Assembly: GCF_900141745.1 (NCBI RefSeq)
Contig: NZ_FSRM01000001.1
Location: 2,852,001 to 2,916,000 of the forward strand
Direction: 5' to 3'
DNA: 64,000 bases
DNA from: Paraburkholderia phenazinium
Lineage (GTDB): Bacteria > Pseudomonadota > Gammaproteobacteria > Burkholderiales > Burkholderiaceae
Shown: positions 1 to 8,877 of the stretch, in pieces
Layout of the letters: each line of letters starts with the position of its first letter
Position numbering within the stretch: position 1 is the stretch's first letter
Made by a program: the position numbers and the translations under genes
The notes under the pieces: generated by a model
Told to the model about the DNA's origin: nothing
Databases searched by the model: none
The model's input: only the letters and a program-made list of their open reading frames with translations

Positions 1-1871
1 CGATGGATCCGAAGGAAGTGGTGTTTTACGCGTCCGGTCGCGCTTCGCTTGAAACCTCGTACATGTATCAGCTTCTCGCGCGCATGTATGGCAGCAACAA
101 TCTGCCGGACAGCTCGAACATGTGCCACGAGAGCACCTCCGTGGGTCTCGTGCCGGCGATTGGCGCGCCGGTTGGTACCGTCACGCTCGCCGACTTCGAG
201 AAAGCCGACTGTCTGTTTTTCTTCGGCCACAACACCGGCACCAACGCGCCGCGCATGCTGCACCAGTTGCAGGATGCGCGCAAACGCGGCGTGGAAATCA
301 TCACGTTCAATCCGATCAGGGAGCGCGGCCTCGTCGACTTTGCCAATCCGCAGTCACCAGTGGAGATGCTGACACCCGGCGCGACACAAATCAGCACCCA
401 GTATCACCAGGTCAAAGTAGGCGGCGACGCTGCGGCGATCGCAGGGCTATGCAAACTGTTGATCGAATGGGATGACGAAGCACAGCGGAACGGCACCCCA
501 CGCGTGCTCGACGCCGCCTTTATCGCCGAGCACACGCATGGCTTCGACGAGTTTGCCGCGGCCATGCGTGCGACCACCTGGAAAGAGATCGAAGGCCACG
601 CCCATCTGAGTCGCGCCACGCTCGAAGCGGCCGCTCGCGAATACGCCCGCGCCAAAGCGGTGATCGTGCTGTACGGCATGGGCATTACCCAGCATCGCAG
701 CGGCGTGCATAACGTGCAGATGCTCACCAATCTGCTGCTGTTACGCGGCAATATCGGGCGCCCCGGTGCAGGCATCTGTCCGATTCGCGGCCATTCGAAC
801 GTCCAGGGACAGCGTACCGTGGGCATCACCGAGAAGCCGGAACTCGCCCCGCTCGACAGGCTTGCGGAACTGTACGACTTCGAGCCGCCACGCGATAAAG
901 GCATGAGCACTGTTGAAGCGTGTCGCGGTGTGCTCGATGGCAAGGTAAAAGGTTTCATCGGACTCGGCGGCAACTTCCAGGTCGCGACCCCCGATCATCA
1001 TGTGATGGACCCGGCGTGGCGCAAGGTGCGGCTCACCGTGCAGATTGCGACCAAGCTCAACCGCAGCCATCTGATTCACGGCGAGGTCGCGTATCTGCTG
1101 CCGTGCCTTGGGCGCATCGAGATCGACCGCCAGGCGAGCGGCGACCAGGCGGTTAGCGTCGAAGACAGCACGGCCTGCATTCACGGTTCGCACGGTTACG
1201 TGGAGCCGGCGAGCGAGATGCTGCTTTCGGAACCGGCCATTGTCGCGGGCTTGGCCAACGCACTCCTGCCGCGCAATCCACGGGTCGACTGGGATGCGTG
1301 GGTGGACGACTACGCAAAGATTCGCGGCGCTATCGAGCAGACCTATCCCGACCAGTTCCGCGATTTCAACGAGCGTTTCTGGCAACCAGGCGGTTTTCAC
1401 CGTCCTATTCCCGCCTGCGAGCGGAAGTGGAAAACGCCCAATGGCAAGGCGAATTTCATTGTGCCCGAGACGCTCGATGAGGACGCGGATATGCCGTCCA
1501 CCGGTCCAGATGTGCTGCGTCTGATGACGACTCGCGGCGACAGCCAGTTCAACACCACGGTCTACGGTCTGGACGATCGCTTTCGCGGCGTGACCGGCAC
1601 CCGCGAAGTGCTGCTGATGCATCGTGACGACCTGACGCGGCTCGGCTTTGCAGAAGGCGACGCGGTGTGTATTTCCACGTTGTCGAACGACGGCATCACG
1701 CGCGAACTCGACGGCATGCGCGTGCATGCGTTCGATATTCCACAGGGCTGCATGATGGGCTACTACCCGGAATGCAATCCGCTGATCCCGCTTTACCACC
1801 ACGCGAAATCGAGCCTCGTGCCGGCAGCGAAGTCGATTCCGGTGCGTTTGCGTAAGTCGAGTGGTGGCTAG
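1..1871 (+). CDS. FdhF/YdeP family molybdopterin oxidoreductase, 5'-truncated
   Basis: This is the C-terminal 622 residues of a formate-dehydrogenase-like molybdopterin oxidoreductase; the reading frame is open at the left edge. YdeP-type proteins are about 760 residues, so roughly 140 N-terminal residues lie outside. Visible family blocks are SNMCHESTSVGL near the start, GHNTGTNAPRML, a central YGMGITQHRSGVHNVQ segment, and a C-terminal molydopterin-dinucleotide-binding domain beginning around LMTTRGDSQFNTTVYG. The family is related to formate dehydrogenase H, but the substrate of YdeP-like enzymes is not settled, so formate oxidation is not claimed. It ends 107 bp before the AmpR-like regulator on the same strand. 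Confidence 0.88.
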   Translation, partial: MDPKEVVFYASGRASLETSYMYQLLARMYGSNNLPDSSNMCHESTSVGLVPAIGAPVGTVTLADFEKADCLFFFGHNTGTNAPRMLHQLQDARKRGVEIITFNPIRERGLVDFANPQSPVEMLTPGATQISTQYHQVKVGGDAAAIAGLCKLLIEWDDEAQRNGTPRVLDAAFIAEHTHGFDEFAAAMRATTWKEIEGHAHLSRATLEAAAREYARAKAVIVLYGMGITQHRSGVHNVQMLTNLLLLRGNIGRPGAGICPIRGHSNVQGQRTVGITEKPELAPLDRLAELYDFEPPRDKGMSTVEACRGVLDGKVKGFIGLGGNFQVATPDHHVMDPAWRKVRLTVQIATKLNRSHLIHGEVAYLLPCLGRIEIDRQASGDQAVSVEDSTACIHGSHGYVEPASEMLLSEPAIVAGLANALLPRNPRVDWDAWVDDYAKIRGAIEQTYPDQFRDFNERFWQPGGFHRPIPACERKWKTPNGKANFIVPETLDEDADMPSTGPDVLRLMTTRGDSQFNTTVYGLDDRFRGVTGTREVLLMHRDDLTRLGFAEGDAVCISTLSNDGITRELDGMRVHAFDIPQGCMMGYYPECNPLIPLYHHAKSSLVPAAKSIPVRLRKSSGG

Positions 1872-1978
1872 CGGCTGCAGGCTGGCGTTGCGGCAGAGCG
1901 CGACGGTTTCACCTTTGCGAGCGCCTCACAAACGGGGATAATCCGACCTAGGGTAAAGAAAATCTTGGTCTGGATCGT

Positions 1979-2860
1979 ATGCGTCCCCATCTCCCACTTA
2001 ACGCGCTACGCGCGTTCGAATCGTCGGCACGCCATTTGAGTTTCACGCGCGCCGCGCTCGAACTCAACGTCACGCAGGCGGCCGTCAGCCAGCAGGTGCG
2101 TATGCTCGAAGAGCGGCTCGGCACGACGCTGTTCAAGCGCTTGCCGCGCGGGCTCGGCATTACGGACGAAGGCCGGGCGCTCCTGCCGGTGCTGAGCGAC
2201 GCCTTCGGACGCATCGAAAGCGTACTCAAGCAGTTCGAGGGCGGGCATTTCCACGAGGTGCTCACGGTGGGAGTAGTCGGCACGTTCGCGGTCGGCTGGC
2301 TGATGCCTCGACTCAAATCGTTTCGTGACGCACATCCGTTTGTCGAGTTGCGGCTGCTGACCCACAACAATCTTGTAGATCTCGCCGCGGAGGGGCTCGA
2401 CTTCGCGATCCGCTTCGGCGAAGGAATCTGGCCTGGCACTCACAACGAATTGCTGCTCGACGCTCCGCTGAGCGTGCTGTGCGCGCCGGAGATTGCCAGA
2501 CGGCTCGCCACGCCTCGCGACCTCGTCAAGGAAACGCTGCTGCGTTCATATCGCGCCGATGAATGGACCCTCTGGCTCGACGCCGCGGGACTCGAGCCGT
2601 GGACGATCAACGGTCCGGTGTTCGACTCGTCGCGACTGATGGTGGAAGCCGCCATGCAAGCCGCGGGCGTAGCGCTCGCACCGCCGTGCATGTTCGGACG
2701 CGAACTGCAAAACGGGCTGCTGATGCGCCCGTTCGACACTGAAGTGAGCACCGGCAGCTACTGGCTGAGCCGGTTGAAATCGCGGCACATGGCGCCGGCG
2801 ATGGATCTGTTCCGCGACTGGATTCTCGCGGAAGCGCGAGGCATGCGGCTTGCTGCTTAA
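1979..2860 (+). CDS. LysR-type regulator of the AmpR/PenR group
   Basis: A 293-residue LysR-type regulator. The N-terminal winged helix-turn-helix spans about residues 8-66, with the recognition region FTRAALELNVTQAAVSQQV at about 22-40. The effector domain has blocks typical of AmpR/PenR: VGVVGTFAVGWLMP, THNNLVDLAAEGLDFAIRFG, LLRSYRADEW and VFDSSRLMVEAAMQAAG. AmpR controls a divergent beta-lactamase gene in response to cell-wall muropeptides, but no beta-lactamase lies on either side here; the upstream gene is a co-oriented oxidoreductase. The target is therefore unknown. GcvA-type regulators are the nearest alternative. The start at 1979 gives the family's usual N-terminus. Confidence 0.87.
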   Translation: MRPHLPLNALRAFESSARHLSFTRAALELNVTQAAVSQQVRMLEERLGTTLFKRLPRGLGITDEGRALLPVLSDAFGRIESVLKQFEGGHFHEVLTVGVVGTFAVGWLMPRLKSFRDAHPFVELRLLTHNNLVDLAAEGLDFAIRFGEGIWPGTHNELLLDAPLSVLCAPEIARRLATPRDLVKETLLRSYRADEWTLWLDAAGLEPWTINGPVFDSSRLMVEAAMQAAGVALAPPCMFGRELQNGLLMRPFDTEVSTGSYWLSRLKSRHMAPAMDLFRDWILAEARGMRLAA

Positions 2861-2908
2861 CCTTGACCCGTATCGTTGATCCGGATCGTTCAAGTCAAGG
2901 AGCACACC

Positions 2909-3094
2909 ATGTCGAAGCAGCACACCGAGAAGCATCCGCACGCCGATAAGGGCGAAGCGCAGATCGATCAGGCCGTGGAAGACAGTTTCCCGGCAAGCGA
3001 CGCACCGTCGACGGGCGGCAAGACGCGGCTCGAGCCCAAGGAAGTACAGCAAAAGGATAAGCACGAACCGCATCATGACGGCGATTCGCGCTAA
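2909..3094 (+). CDS. small hydrophilic protein of unknown function
   Basis: A 61-residue, highly charged, His/Lys/Glu-rich protein with no membrane segment and no signal peptide. The central segment IDQAVEDSFPASDAPS resembles small, probably disordered proteins common in Burkholderiaceae, often described as stress-related, but no function is established. The start at 2909 is preferred over an in-frame codon at 2876 because a GGAG ribosome-binding site (AAGGAG) lies about 8 bases upstream of it. It follows the AmpR-like gene by 48 bp on the same strand. Confidence 0.7.
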   Translation: MSKQHTEKHPHADKGEAQIDQAVEDSFPASDAPSTGGKTRLEPKEVQQKDKHEPHHDGDSR

Positions 3095-3282
3095 AAGAGC
3101 CAATGGATGCCGCGCATCGGCGTGCGAGACGTGGCATCAATCAGTCCTGCAGAATAACCCCCGGTTTTTTTGAATTTTCGGTTGTCGTAAAACATAATAG
3201 ATTTGCCATGATTTTTATGGCGCGGCGCTATCATTTGACGCTTTCTCGGCTGAGTCCGATAAATCGATAAATAAGTAAACAA

Positions 3283-4676
3283 ATGGACGCATCATTGCAA
3301 AGGGCGTTAGCAGCGCACGCGCTAGCACCAGAAGATCTGGCTGCTCTAAATGACATTTGTCTCGCGCTAATCGAGCTTAAGCGTGACGGTGAATTGTTGC
3401 CATGGGCCGAGAAGGCATTAACGCTGGATCCCCGGAACATTGAATTCGTCTGCCTGCGCGCGCATTGCCTGACGTTACTCGGGCGTCACTTCGAAGCCAT
3501 CGCAACCTGGCTTCACTACGCGTCGCTGCCGTGGAACACCACTTTCTATCAATTGAATCTTGGACATAGTCTTGAGATGGCGGGCGACTTCGAGCGCGGC
3601 ATCCCCATGTTGCGGCGCGCATGGCAGGGGGCCGCGGCCGATAACGCCCCTCTGGCCCCGGTAGCCGAGCGCCTGTTGGGCGAGGCCCTCCTCAAGACTG
3701 GACTGCCTCAGGGTTTCAACCACTGGCTCGCGCGCAATCAGGACAACAGCGGCAGTTATCGACCAGACGGTGTACCCAGCTGGACGGGTGAACAGGATCT
3801 GCGTGGCAAGCGCCTGCTCGTCACGAATCAGCTAGGCTTCGGCGATCATTTTTGCTCTTTTCCTGCCTTTCGCATTGGCTTGCGGCCGGCGCGATCATTA
3901 TGGTCAGTTGCGACAGCCAGATTCACGCGCTGATGAAAGCGGCGTTGCCTCAATGCACGGTTGTCAGTGCAGAGCGTCCGCTCGATCGGGGTGCCCCGCT
4001 ACCCGAGGCGCTACGGGATGCTGTGCGGGCCTTCGCGCCAGACCTGCACATCACATTGCTGCATCTGCCAGTGCTGGCTGCAGCGCGCACGACGCCGCCC
4101 ACGCCGTACTTTACGCCTTACATCCAGGCACCCTTAACAGAACGAAATATTGCTGCCGGATGGGTGCAAGCCCTGAGGGCGAAACACTCCGGGAAGCGTC
4201 TGGTCGGGCTCTTTTGGGATTGCAGTCAACGTCACTTTATCGAGGCCAGCAGCATTGACCGCTATTGGGCTGCTGCGCGCAGCTTGCCGCTTGCTGCGGT
4301 CAATCGCCTGATTGGTGATGCGCAAGTCGAGCCCAACATACACTTCGTGAGTCTGCACCATCCCGCGGCTCAGCCGCTCGCCGGCATTCCCTCGGGCAAT
4401 CTTGGCCAATACGACCCGGGCATCGAAGATTTTGCGGACACAGCTGCCTGCATCGAACAACTGGACGCGGTCATTGCGGTGGACTCAGGCGTTGCCAATC
4501 TCAGTGCAATGATCGGCAAGCCCACCGCTGTGCTGACACCGGTCTCCTGCGACTGGCGCTGGGGTAGCCAAGGCTCTATCACGCCCTGGATGGATAACGT
4601 CAGCGTACTGCGCCAAACGTTAACGGGAGACTGGGATACGGTCGTCGACGATGCCATCCGCTGGTTGAACGGATAG
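3283..4676 (+). pseudogene. TPR protein with GT9-like domain, frameshifted
   Basis: Two overlapping frames encode one recognisable protein. The first (3283-3933) has tetratricopeptide-like helices and then reads RGKRLLVTNQLGFGDHF, the usual entry into the C-terminal glycosyltransferase-9-like domain, before running out of frame. The second (to 4676) continues exactly where expected with LFSCLSHWLAAGAIIMVSC and ends with the GT9-type block VIAVDSGVANLSAMIGKP. The shift falls at a run of five T at 3849-3853; one extra T would restore a single protein of about 464 residues. It may be a real inactivating deletion, a recoding site or a sequencing error. The upstream 190 bp are AT-rich, and the isolated position suggests an acquired gene. 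Confidence 0.75.
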
Positions 4677-4697
4677 GCCCGAGACGCGCACGGGCCG

Positions 4698-5726
4698 TTA
4701 TCTGGAACCTTCGAACGCGCTCCGATAGGCGTACAGCCCTGGCAAACCACCCGTCATCACAAACAGCAAGCGCTGTCCGGCACGATACGCGCCGGTCTTG
4801 ATTCCATGCAACAGACCCGCAAAAGCTTTACCGCTGTACACGGGATCGAGCAAAAGCCCCTCCGTTGAGGCCAGCAGTCGCACCGCCCGCAGCATCGCTT
4901 CAGTGGGGATCCCGTAGCCGTCGCCAAGCTGACTGCCGTCGACAACCACCGCCTCACTGGGCACGCCGAGCGTTGGATCGATCAGGCGGATCGTCTGATT
5001 GGCCTTGTCGAGGGTCGCGGCGCGGGCGGCTTCGGCTGGACCATACACACCGTATCCGATGACTGAGGGCGTGGTACGACCCAGCGCGATCATCCCGGCC
5101 ACGAGGCCGGCGTGCATGCCACCACTGCCGTTCGGTCCCACGATGTAATCGAACGGAACGCCCATCTGCTCCGACTGCGCGACGATTTCCGCCGCGCAAT
5201 CCGCATAGCCGAGGCAACCGGCCGGGCTCGATCCACCCAACGGACAGACATACACCTTGCGTCCTTCGGCGCGTAAAGCTGTCGCGCGCTCTTCTGCAAA
5301 CGCTAGCGCATTCGCGTCGCCCGGCAAGTCGTGCACATGGGCGCCGAACAGGCCATTCAGCACGATATTGCCGTTCTCGAGGTAGTCGTCGTCGTACCGC
5401 GGCACCAGTCGAGTCAGAACCAGTTCGCACTTCAGACCGGCACGCGCCGCTGCCGCCGCGGTCAGGCGTGCATGGTTCGACTGGCGCGCGCCGACCGTGA
5501 TGATCGTGTCTGCGTCTTGCGCGATGGCTTCGCCGACCAGAAATTCGAGCTTGCGCAATTTGTTGCCGCCACCGCCAAGCCAGTTCAGATCGTCACGCTT
5601 GACGAACACTTCGACACCGCCAAGCTGCCGGTTCAGGCGTGCGAGAGGCTGGATAGGCGTGGCTCCTTCGAGCAGGCTGAAACGAGGAAACCGGTGGAGT
5701 GCGAGTGGAGAGGCTGTCGACATCAT
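4698..5726 (-). CDS. dcyD: D-cysteine desulfhydrase (PLP-dependent)
   Basis: A 342-residue fold-type II PLP enzyme of the D-cysteine desulfhydrase / ACC deaminase family. D-cysteine desulfhydrase converts D-cysteine to pyruvate, ammonia and sulfide. The PLP lysine is expected in GGGGNKLRKLEF at about residue 56, followed by the substrate-side block GARQSNHARL and the glycine-rich phosphate loop VGPNGSGGMHAGL. The length fits the family (about 330 residues). ACC deaminase is the main alternative, but the SNHAR block favours the desulfhydrase side. The gene lies 36 bp downstream of a co-oriented LysR regulator, which probably controls it. A second ATG sits one codon in. Confidence 0.8.
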   Translation of the reverse strand: MMSTASPLALHRFPRFSLLEGATPIQPLARLNRQLGGVEVFVKRDDLNWLGGGGNKLRKLEFLVGEAIAQDADTIITVGARQSNHARLTAAAAARAGLKCELVLTRLVPRYDDDYLENGNIVLNGLFGAHVHDLPGDANALAFAEERATALRAEGRKVYVCPLGGSSPAGCLGYADCAAEIVAQSEQMGVPFDYIVGPNGSGGMHAGLVAGMIALGRTTPSVIGYGVYGPAEAARAATLDKANQTIRLIDPTLGVPSEAVVVDGSQLGDGYGIPTEAMLRAVRLLASTEGLLLDPVYSGKAFAGLLHGIKTGAYRAGQRLLFVMTGGLPGLYAYRSAFEGSR

Positions 5727-5762
5727 GTAGTTCCGTGTTGGCTGAAGCTTTAAGGTAGCACG

Positions 5763-6623
5763 CTACTCGCCGACCCACGTCCCACGCAGATCGCTGTCGT
5801 GCAGCAACTGCAGCAATGTGCCCGCAGGGCGGCTGAGCCGTCTGGCGGCAAGCGCGATGAACTCCACATCCGGCAAAACCGGCAGGCTCGCACTGTTGAC
5901 CGGCGCCGCGAGGCCACGTGCCGTCAGATATTGCGGCCGCACGGTAATGCCCAGGCCGCCGCGTGCCGCGGCAATGCATCCCGAGTGACTGCTGCTCGTG
6001 CATACCACCTGCCAGCTGAAACCCGCTTCGGCGAGCGCATCCAGCACCACGGCGCGGGTGACGCTCGGCTCCGCCACGAGGATCAGCGGCAGCGGTTGCG
6101 TCATGTCCACCAGCGTACCGGTACGCGCAAGCCACTCGAGCCGTCCGGTGAAAAGCGGCACGCCGCGCCGGTCGCCGAGACGCCGCTTGCCGACCAGCAG
6201 ATCGATCGAACCCGCGTCCAGCAGTTCATAAAGCCTGCCGGTCATGCCGATGGTGATTTCCAGTTCCACGTCGGGATGGGCATTGCGGAACGCCGCCAGC
6301 ACGGTGGGTAGCGGGCCGAGCGCAACGTCATCGGACGAACCGAGGCGCACCCGGCCCTTCAGGCGCGGCGCTCGAAACTGCGATTCGGCCCGCGTCAGCG
6401 CCTGCAGGATCACGCTGGCGTGCGCGAGCATCGCCTCGCCATCGGGCGTCATGGCGAGCGAGTGGGTATCGCGCACGAACACCCGCCGGCCGATTTCCTG
6501 TTCGAGCCGCCGGATGTGTTCGCTCACGCTCGACTGCGTGAGGCCGAGTTGCCGCCCTGCCTCCGTGAAGCTATGACACGCGGCGACAGCGGCAAAAGTC
6601 TTGAGCCAGATAGGATTGAGCAT
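5763..6623 (-). CDS. LysR-type transcriptional regulator
   Basis: A 286-residue LysR regulator with its helix-turn-helix at about residues 18-38 (FTEAGRQLGLTQSSVSEHIR) and a LysR substrate-binding domain after about residue 88. It is transcribed with dcyD (36 bp gap) and divergently from the efflux-pump gene. A perfect 10-bp inverted repeat sits 7 bp upstream of its start codon, which suggests autoregulation. The effector is unknown; a sulfur-containing amino acid would fit the neighbour, but that is inference. Confidence 0.9.
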   Translation of the reverse strand: MLNPIWLKTFAAVAACHSFTEAGRQLGLTQSSVSEHIRRLEQEIGRRVFVRDTHSLAMTPDGEAMLAHASVILQALTRAESQFRAPRLKGRVRLGSSDDVALGPLPTVLAAFRNAHPDVELEITIGMTGRLYELLDAGSIDLLVGKRRLGDRRGVPLFTGRLEWLARTGTLVDMTQPLPLILVAEPSVTRAVVLDALAEAGFSWQVVCTSSSHSGCIAAARGGLGITVRPQYLTARGLAAPVNSASLPVLPDVEFIALAARRLSRPAGTLLQLLHDSDLRGTWVGE

Positions 6624-6630
6624 GCGTCAT

Positions 6631-6653
6631 TGTTATCGGCAATGCCGATAACA
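6631..6653. promoter_or_regulatory. perfect inverted repeat, probable LysR operator
   Basis: TGTTATCGGC at 6631-6640 is the exact reverse complement of GCCGATAACA at 6644-6653, with a 3-base spacer. It lies just upstream of the LysR start codon in the region shared with the divergent mdtD-like gene. It contains the T-N11-A arrangement typical of LysR boxes, so it is the best candidate operator here. Confidence 0.6.
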
Positions 6654-6678
6654 GTCAATGTCCCTAGTGGGGTTCCCG

Positions 6679-6696
6679 ATTGACGTATATGTCAAT
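6679..6696. promoter_or_regulatory. second inverted repeat in the divergent region
   Basis: ATTGAC at 6679-6684 and GTCAAT at 6691-6696 form a 6-bp inverted repeat around GTATAT. The left arm contains a TTGACG hexamer that could serve as a -35 element for the rightward efflux-pump gene. The -10 match is weak, so this is a tentative promoter/operator. Confidence 0.3.
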
Positions 6697-6819
6697 ATCA
6701 TGTCGCTATCCCGATTAATTGCCCAATGCTTGCGTCGTCAGTTGCGTCATCGAATAACTCCCACCGCCTTGTTGCGGTGCAAGGCGCGCGAGGCGCCCCA
6801 GCATCCCCGAGAAGTTCAC

Positions 6820-8220
6820 ATGAGTAAGGATTCAACCCAGACTGCGCTGCTATGGATCGTCGCTGCCGGCTTCTTCATGCAGTCGCTCGATACGACGATC
6901 GTCAACACGGCCTTGCCGTCGATCGCGCACAGCCTGAACGAAAAACCGCTGGCCATGCAGCCGGTGATCGTCGCCTACACGCTCACCATGGCGATGCTCA
7001 CGCCCGCCTCCGGCTGGCTCGCCGACCGCTACGGCACGCGCCGGGTTTATTTCGCGGCCATCCTGATCTTCGTGCTCGGCTCGTTGTGCTGCTCGAGCGC
7101 ACACACGCTCGGACAACTGGTGATTGCGCGGGTACTGCAAGGCGTCGGTGGTTCGATGCTGTTGCCGATCGGGCGGCTTGCCGTGCTACGCAGTGTGTCC
7201 GGCGAGCAGTATGTGTCGGCGCTGGCGTTTATTTCCGTGGCGGGCCAAGTCGGTCCGATTGTCGGACCGACGCTGGGCGGCTGGTTCGTGGAGGCCATTT
7301 CGTGGCACTGGATCTTCCTCATCAATGTGCCGATTGGCGCCATCGGGCTCTTTGCCGTGCACCGCTATCTGCCGCGCGGCACGACCTCGGCCGCGCCGCC
7401 GTTCGATCTGGCGGGCTGCGCCCTGCTCTCGCTGTGCATGATCGCGTTCTCGCTCGCAGTGGAGACACCGGTGCAAACCCATCGCGCTGCGTGGGCCGCG
7501 GGTCTGTTCGTGCTGGGTCTCGTCTCGGCCCTCGCCTATGTGCCTTACGCAAAGCGCCGTGCCAATCCGCTGTTCAAGCTCAAACTGTTTAGCGAACCTA
7601 ACTTTAGCGTCGGCCTGATCGGCAATCTGGTGTGCCGCGTCGGCTCGAGTGCGGTGCCGTTCCTGCTGCCGCTTCTGATGCAGTTGCAACTCGGCTATAC
7701 GCCGCTCCATTCGGGCTTGATGATGTTGCCGGCCGCGCTCGCCGGTACCGTCGCCAAACGCTGGATCGCGCCGCTTATCCGGCGTTACGGCTATGACATG
7801 TTCCTGCTGGTCAACACGGTGATCGTCGGTGCGGCAATCGTGGCCTTCGCACTGATCTCGCGTGGCACGCCGCTGTTTGTCGAAATTATCGTGCTGGCCG
7901 TGTTCGGCGCCGGTAACTCCATGCAGTTCGCCGCAATGAACAGCGTAACCTTGAAGGGTCTCTCGCACGAAGACGCGGGCAGCGGCAACAGCCTGTTTTC
8001 GATGGTTCAGATGCTGGCGATGGGGCTTGGCGTATCGATCGGCGGTGGCCTGGTGAAGCTGTTCGCGGCACAGCTCGGCTCGGCGGCGATGGGCTTCCGT
8101 CTGAGCTTCGTCTGCATGGGTGTGATTACGCTGGTGTCGGCGCTGATATTTCGCCGTCTCGACGAAGCGCCGCTCGCTACGGCCAACGTCGGCCGCGCGG
8201 CATCCGGTGCCGGGCGCTGA
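6820..8220 (+). CDS. mdtD: MFS multidrug efflux transporter, MdtD-like (DHA2)
   Basis: A 466-residue inner-membrane drug:H+ antiporter of the EmrB/QacA (DHA2) group. It shares long blocks with E. coli MdtD: GFFMQSLDTTIVNTALPSIA, the motif-A-like loop GWLADRYGTRRV, ARVLQGVGGSMLLPIGRLAV, GQVGPIVGPTLGG and SWHWIFLINVPIG. About 13-14 membrane segments are expected. The start at 6820 gives the family N-terminus (MSKDSTQTALLWIV); the in-frame codon at 6658 would add 54 residues unlike the family. There is no adjacent RND pump, unlike the E. coli mdtABCD operon. It is divergent from the LysR-dcyD pair. Confidence 0.9.
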   Translation: MSKDSTQTALLWIVAAGFFMQSLDTTIVNTALPSIAHSLNEKPLAMQPVIVAYTLTMAMLTPASGWLADRYGTRRVYFAAILIFVLGSLCCSSAHTLGQLVIARVLQGVGGSMLLPIGRLAVLRSVSGEQYVSALAFISVAGQVGPIVGPTLGGWFVEAISWHWIFLINVPIGAIGLFAVHRYLPRGTTSAAPPFDLAGCALLSLCMIAFSLAVETPVQTHRAAWAAGLFVLGLVSALAYVPYAKRRANPLFKLKLFSEPNFSVGLIGNLVCRVGSSAVPFLLPLLMQLQLGYTPLHSGLMMLPAALAGTVAKRWIAPLIRRYGYDMFLLVNTVIVGAAIVAFALISRGTPLFVEIIVLAVFGAGNSMQFAAMNSVTLKGLSHEDAGSGNSLFSMVQMLAMGLGVSIGGGLVKLFAAQLGSAAMGFRLSFVCMGVITLVSALIFRRLDEAPLATANVGRAASGAGR

Positions 8221-8274
8221 CGCGCGGCGGATGATGTTCGCTGGACGCCGACGGGCGTCCAGCGGCCATGTCGA

Positions 8275-8421
8275 TCAGCGAATGTGGTCGCCGAACAGGC
8301 CGAGCAGGCCGATGATGATCAGATACAGCGCCACGATGTAATTGAGCAGGCGCGGCACCACGAGAATCAGAATGCCCGCAATCAGTGCCGCGAGCGGCCC
8401 CACGTTCGTCACGATATGCAT
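8275..8421 (-). CDS. DUF3096-type small membrane protein
   Basis: A 48-residue protein, almost entirely two hydrophobic helices (ALIAGILILVVPRLLNYIV and ALYLIIIGLLGLFG). This is the pattern of the DUF3096 family of tiny inner-membrane proteins of unknown function. A GGAGAAAAACAC ribosome-binding region precedes the ATG at 8421. It is convergent with the MdtD-like gene. Confidence 0.8.
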   Translation of the reverse strand: MHIVTNVGPLAALIAGILILVVPRLLNYIVALYLIIIGLLGLFGDHIR

Positions 8422-8877
8422 GTGTTTTTCTCCAGGATCGAAAGCGGAAAATGCCGCACGGCTGCAGCCACCGAACCTCCGGCGCCAGCTGCCGCAGATG
8501 CAGCGGGTTCGCCCGCGCAACGGCATGCGTTGCTTGAGCGGCTGCTCAGGCGACTGTCTAAGCGCCAGCAAGCGGCGTGCCCGCTCCGGACGGTAGCGCG
8601 ACGGTAACGTATACGCATGGTCTTATCAATCCGCCAGGTGAATCAACGCCTGTAGCGCTGCCTCGGCGCGAGCCTCGTTGTGGCCACGCCGGCGATACGT
8701 TCAGTGCAATTTCAATGCAACGCACGCCACCGCTTCAGGCCGAAGCCCACGGCCGTTACGCCCGGTTTCAAATTCACACAATTTCGCGCTGCCACGGCCC
8801 GCGCGCTTACAGCCTAAGCGTCGCCCATCTGCTACGCTGATCACCTACCAACTACAGCGACCTCAGGCGCGTTTCTC
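8422..8877. other. intergenic region, no convincing gene
   Basis: About 455 bp between the divergent DUF3096 and SH3-domain genes. It must hold both promoters, but I find no clear -35/-10 pair. Short open frames here lack ribosome-binding sites and plausible protein composition. Confidence 0.5.

Noticed and set aside
741..1802. A 353-codon minus-strand open frame
   Set aside because: Antisense to the molybdopterin oxidoreductase. No domain or ribosome-binding site is seen.
8577..8840. An 87-codon plus-strand frame in the 8.4-8.9 kb gap
   Set aside because: No ribosome-binding site, no recognisable domain and frame overlap with other equally open frames.
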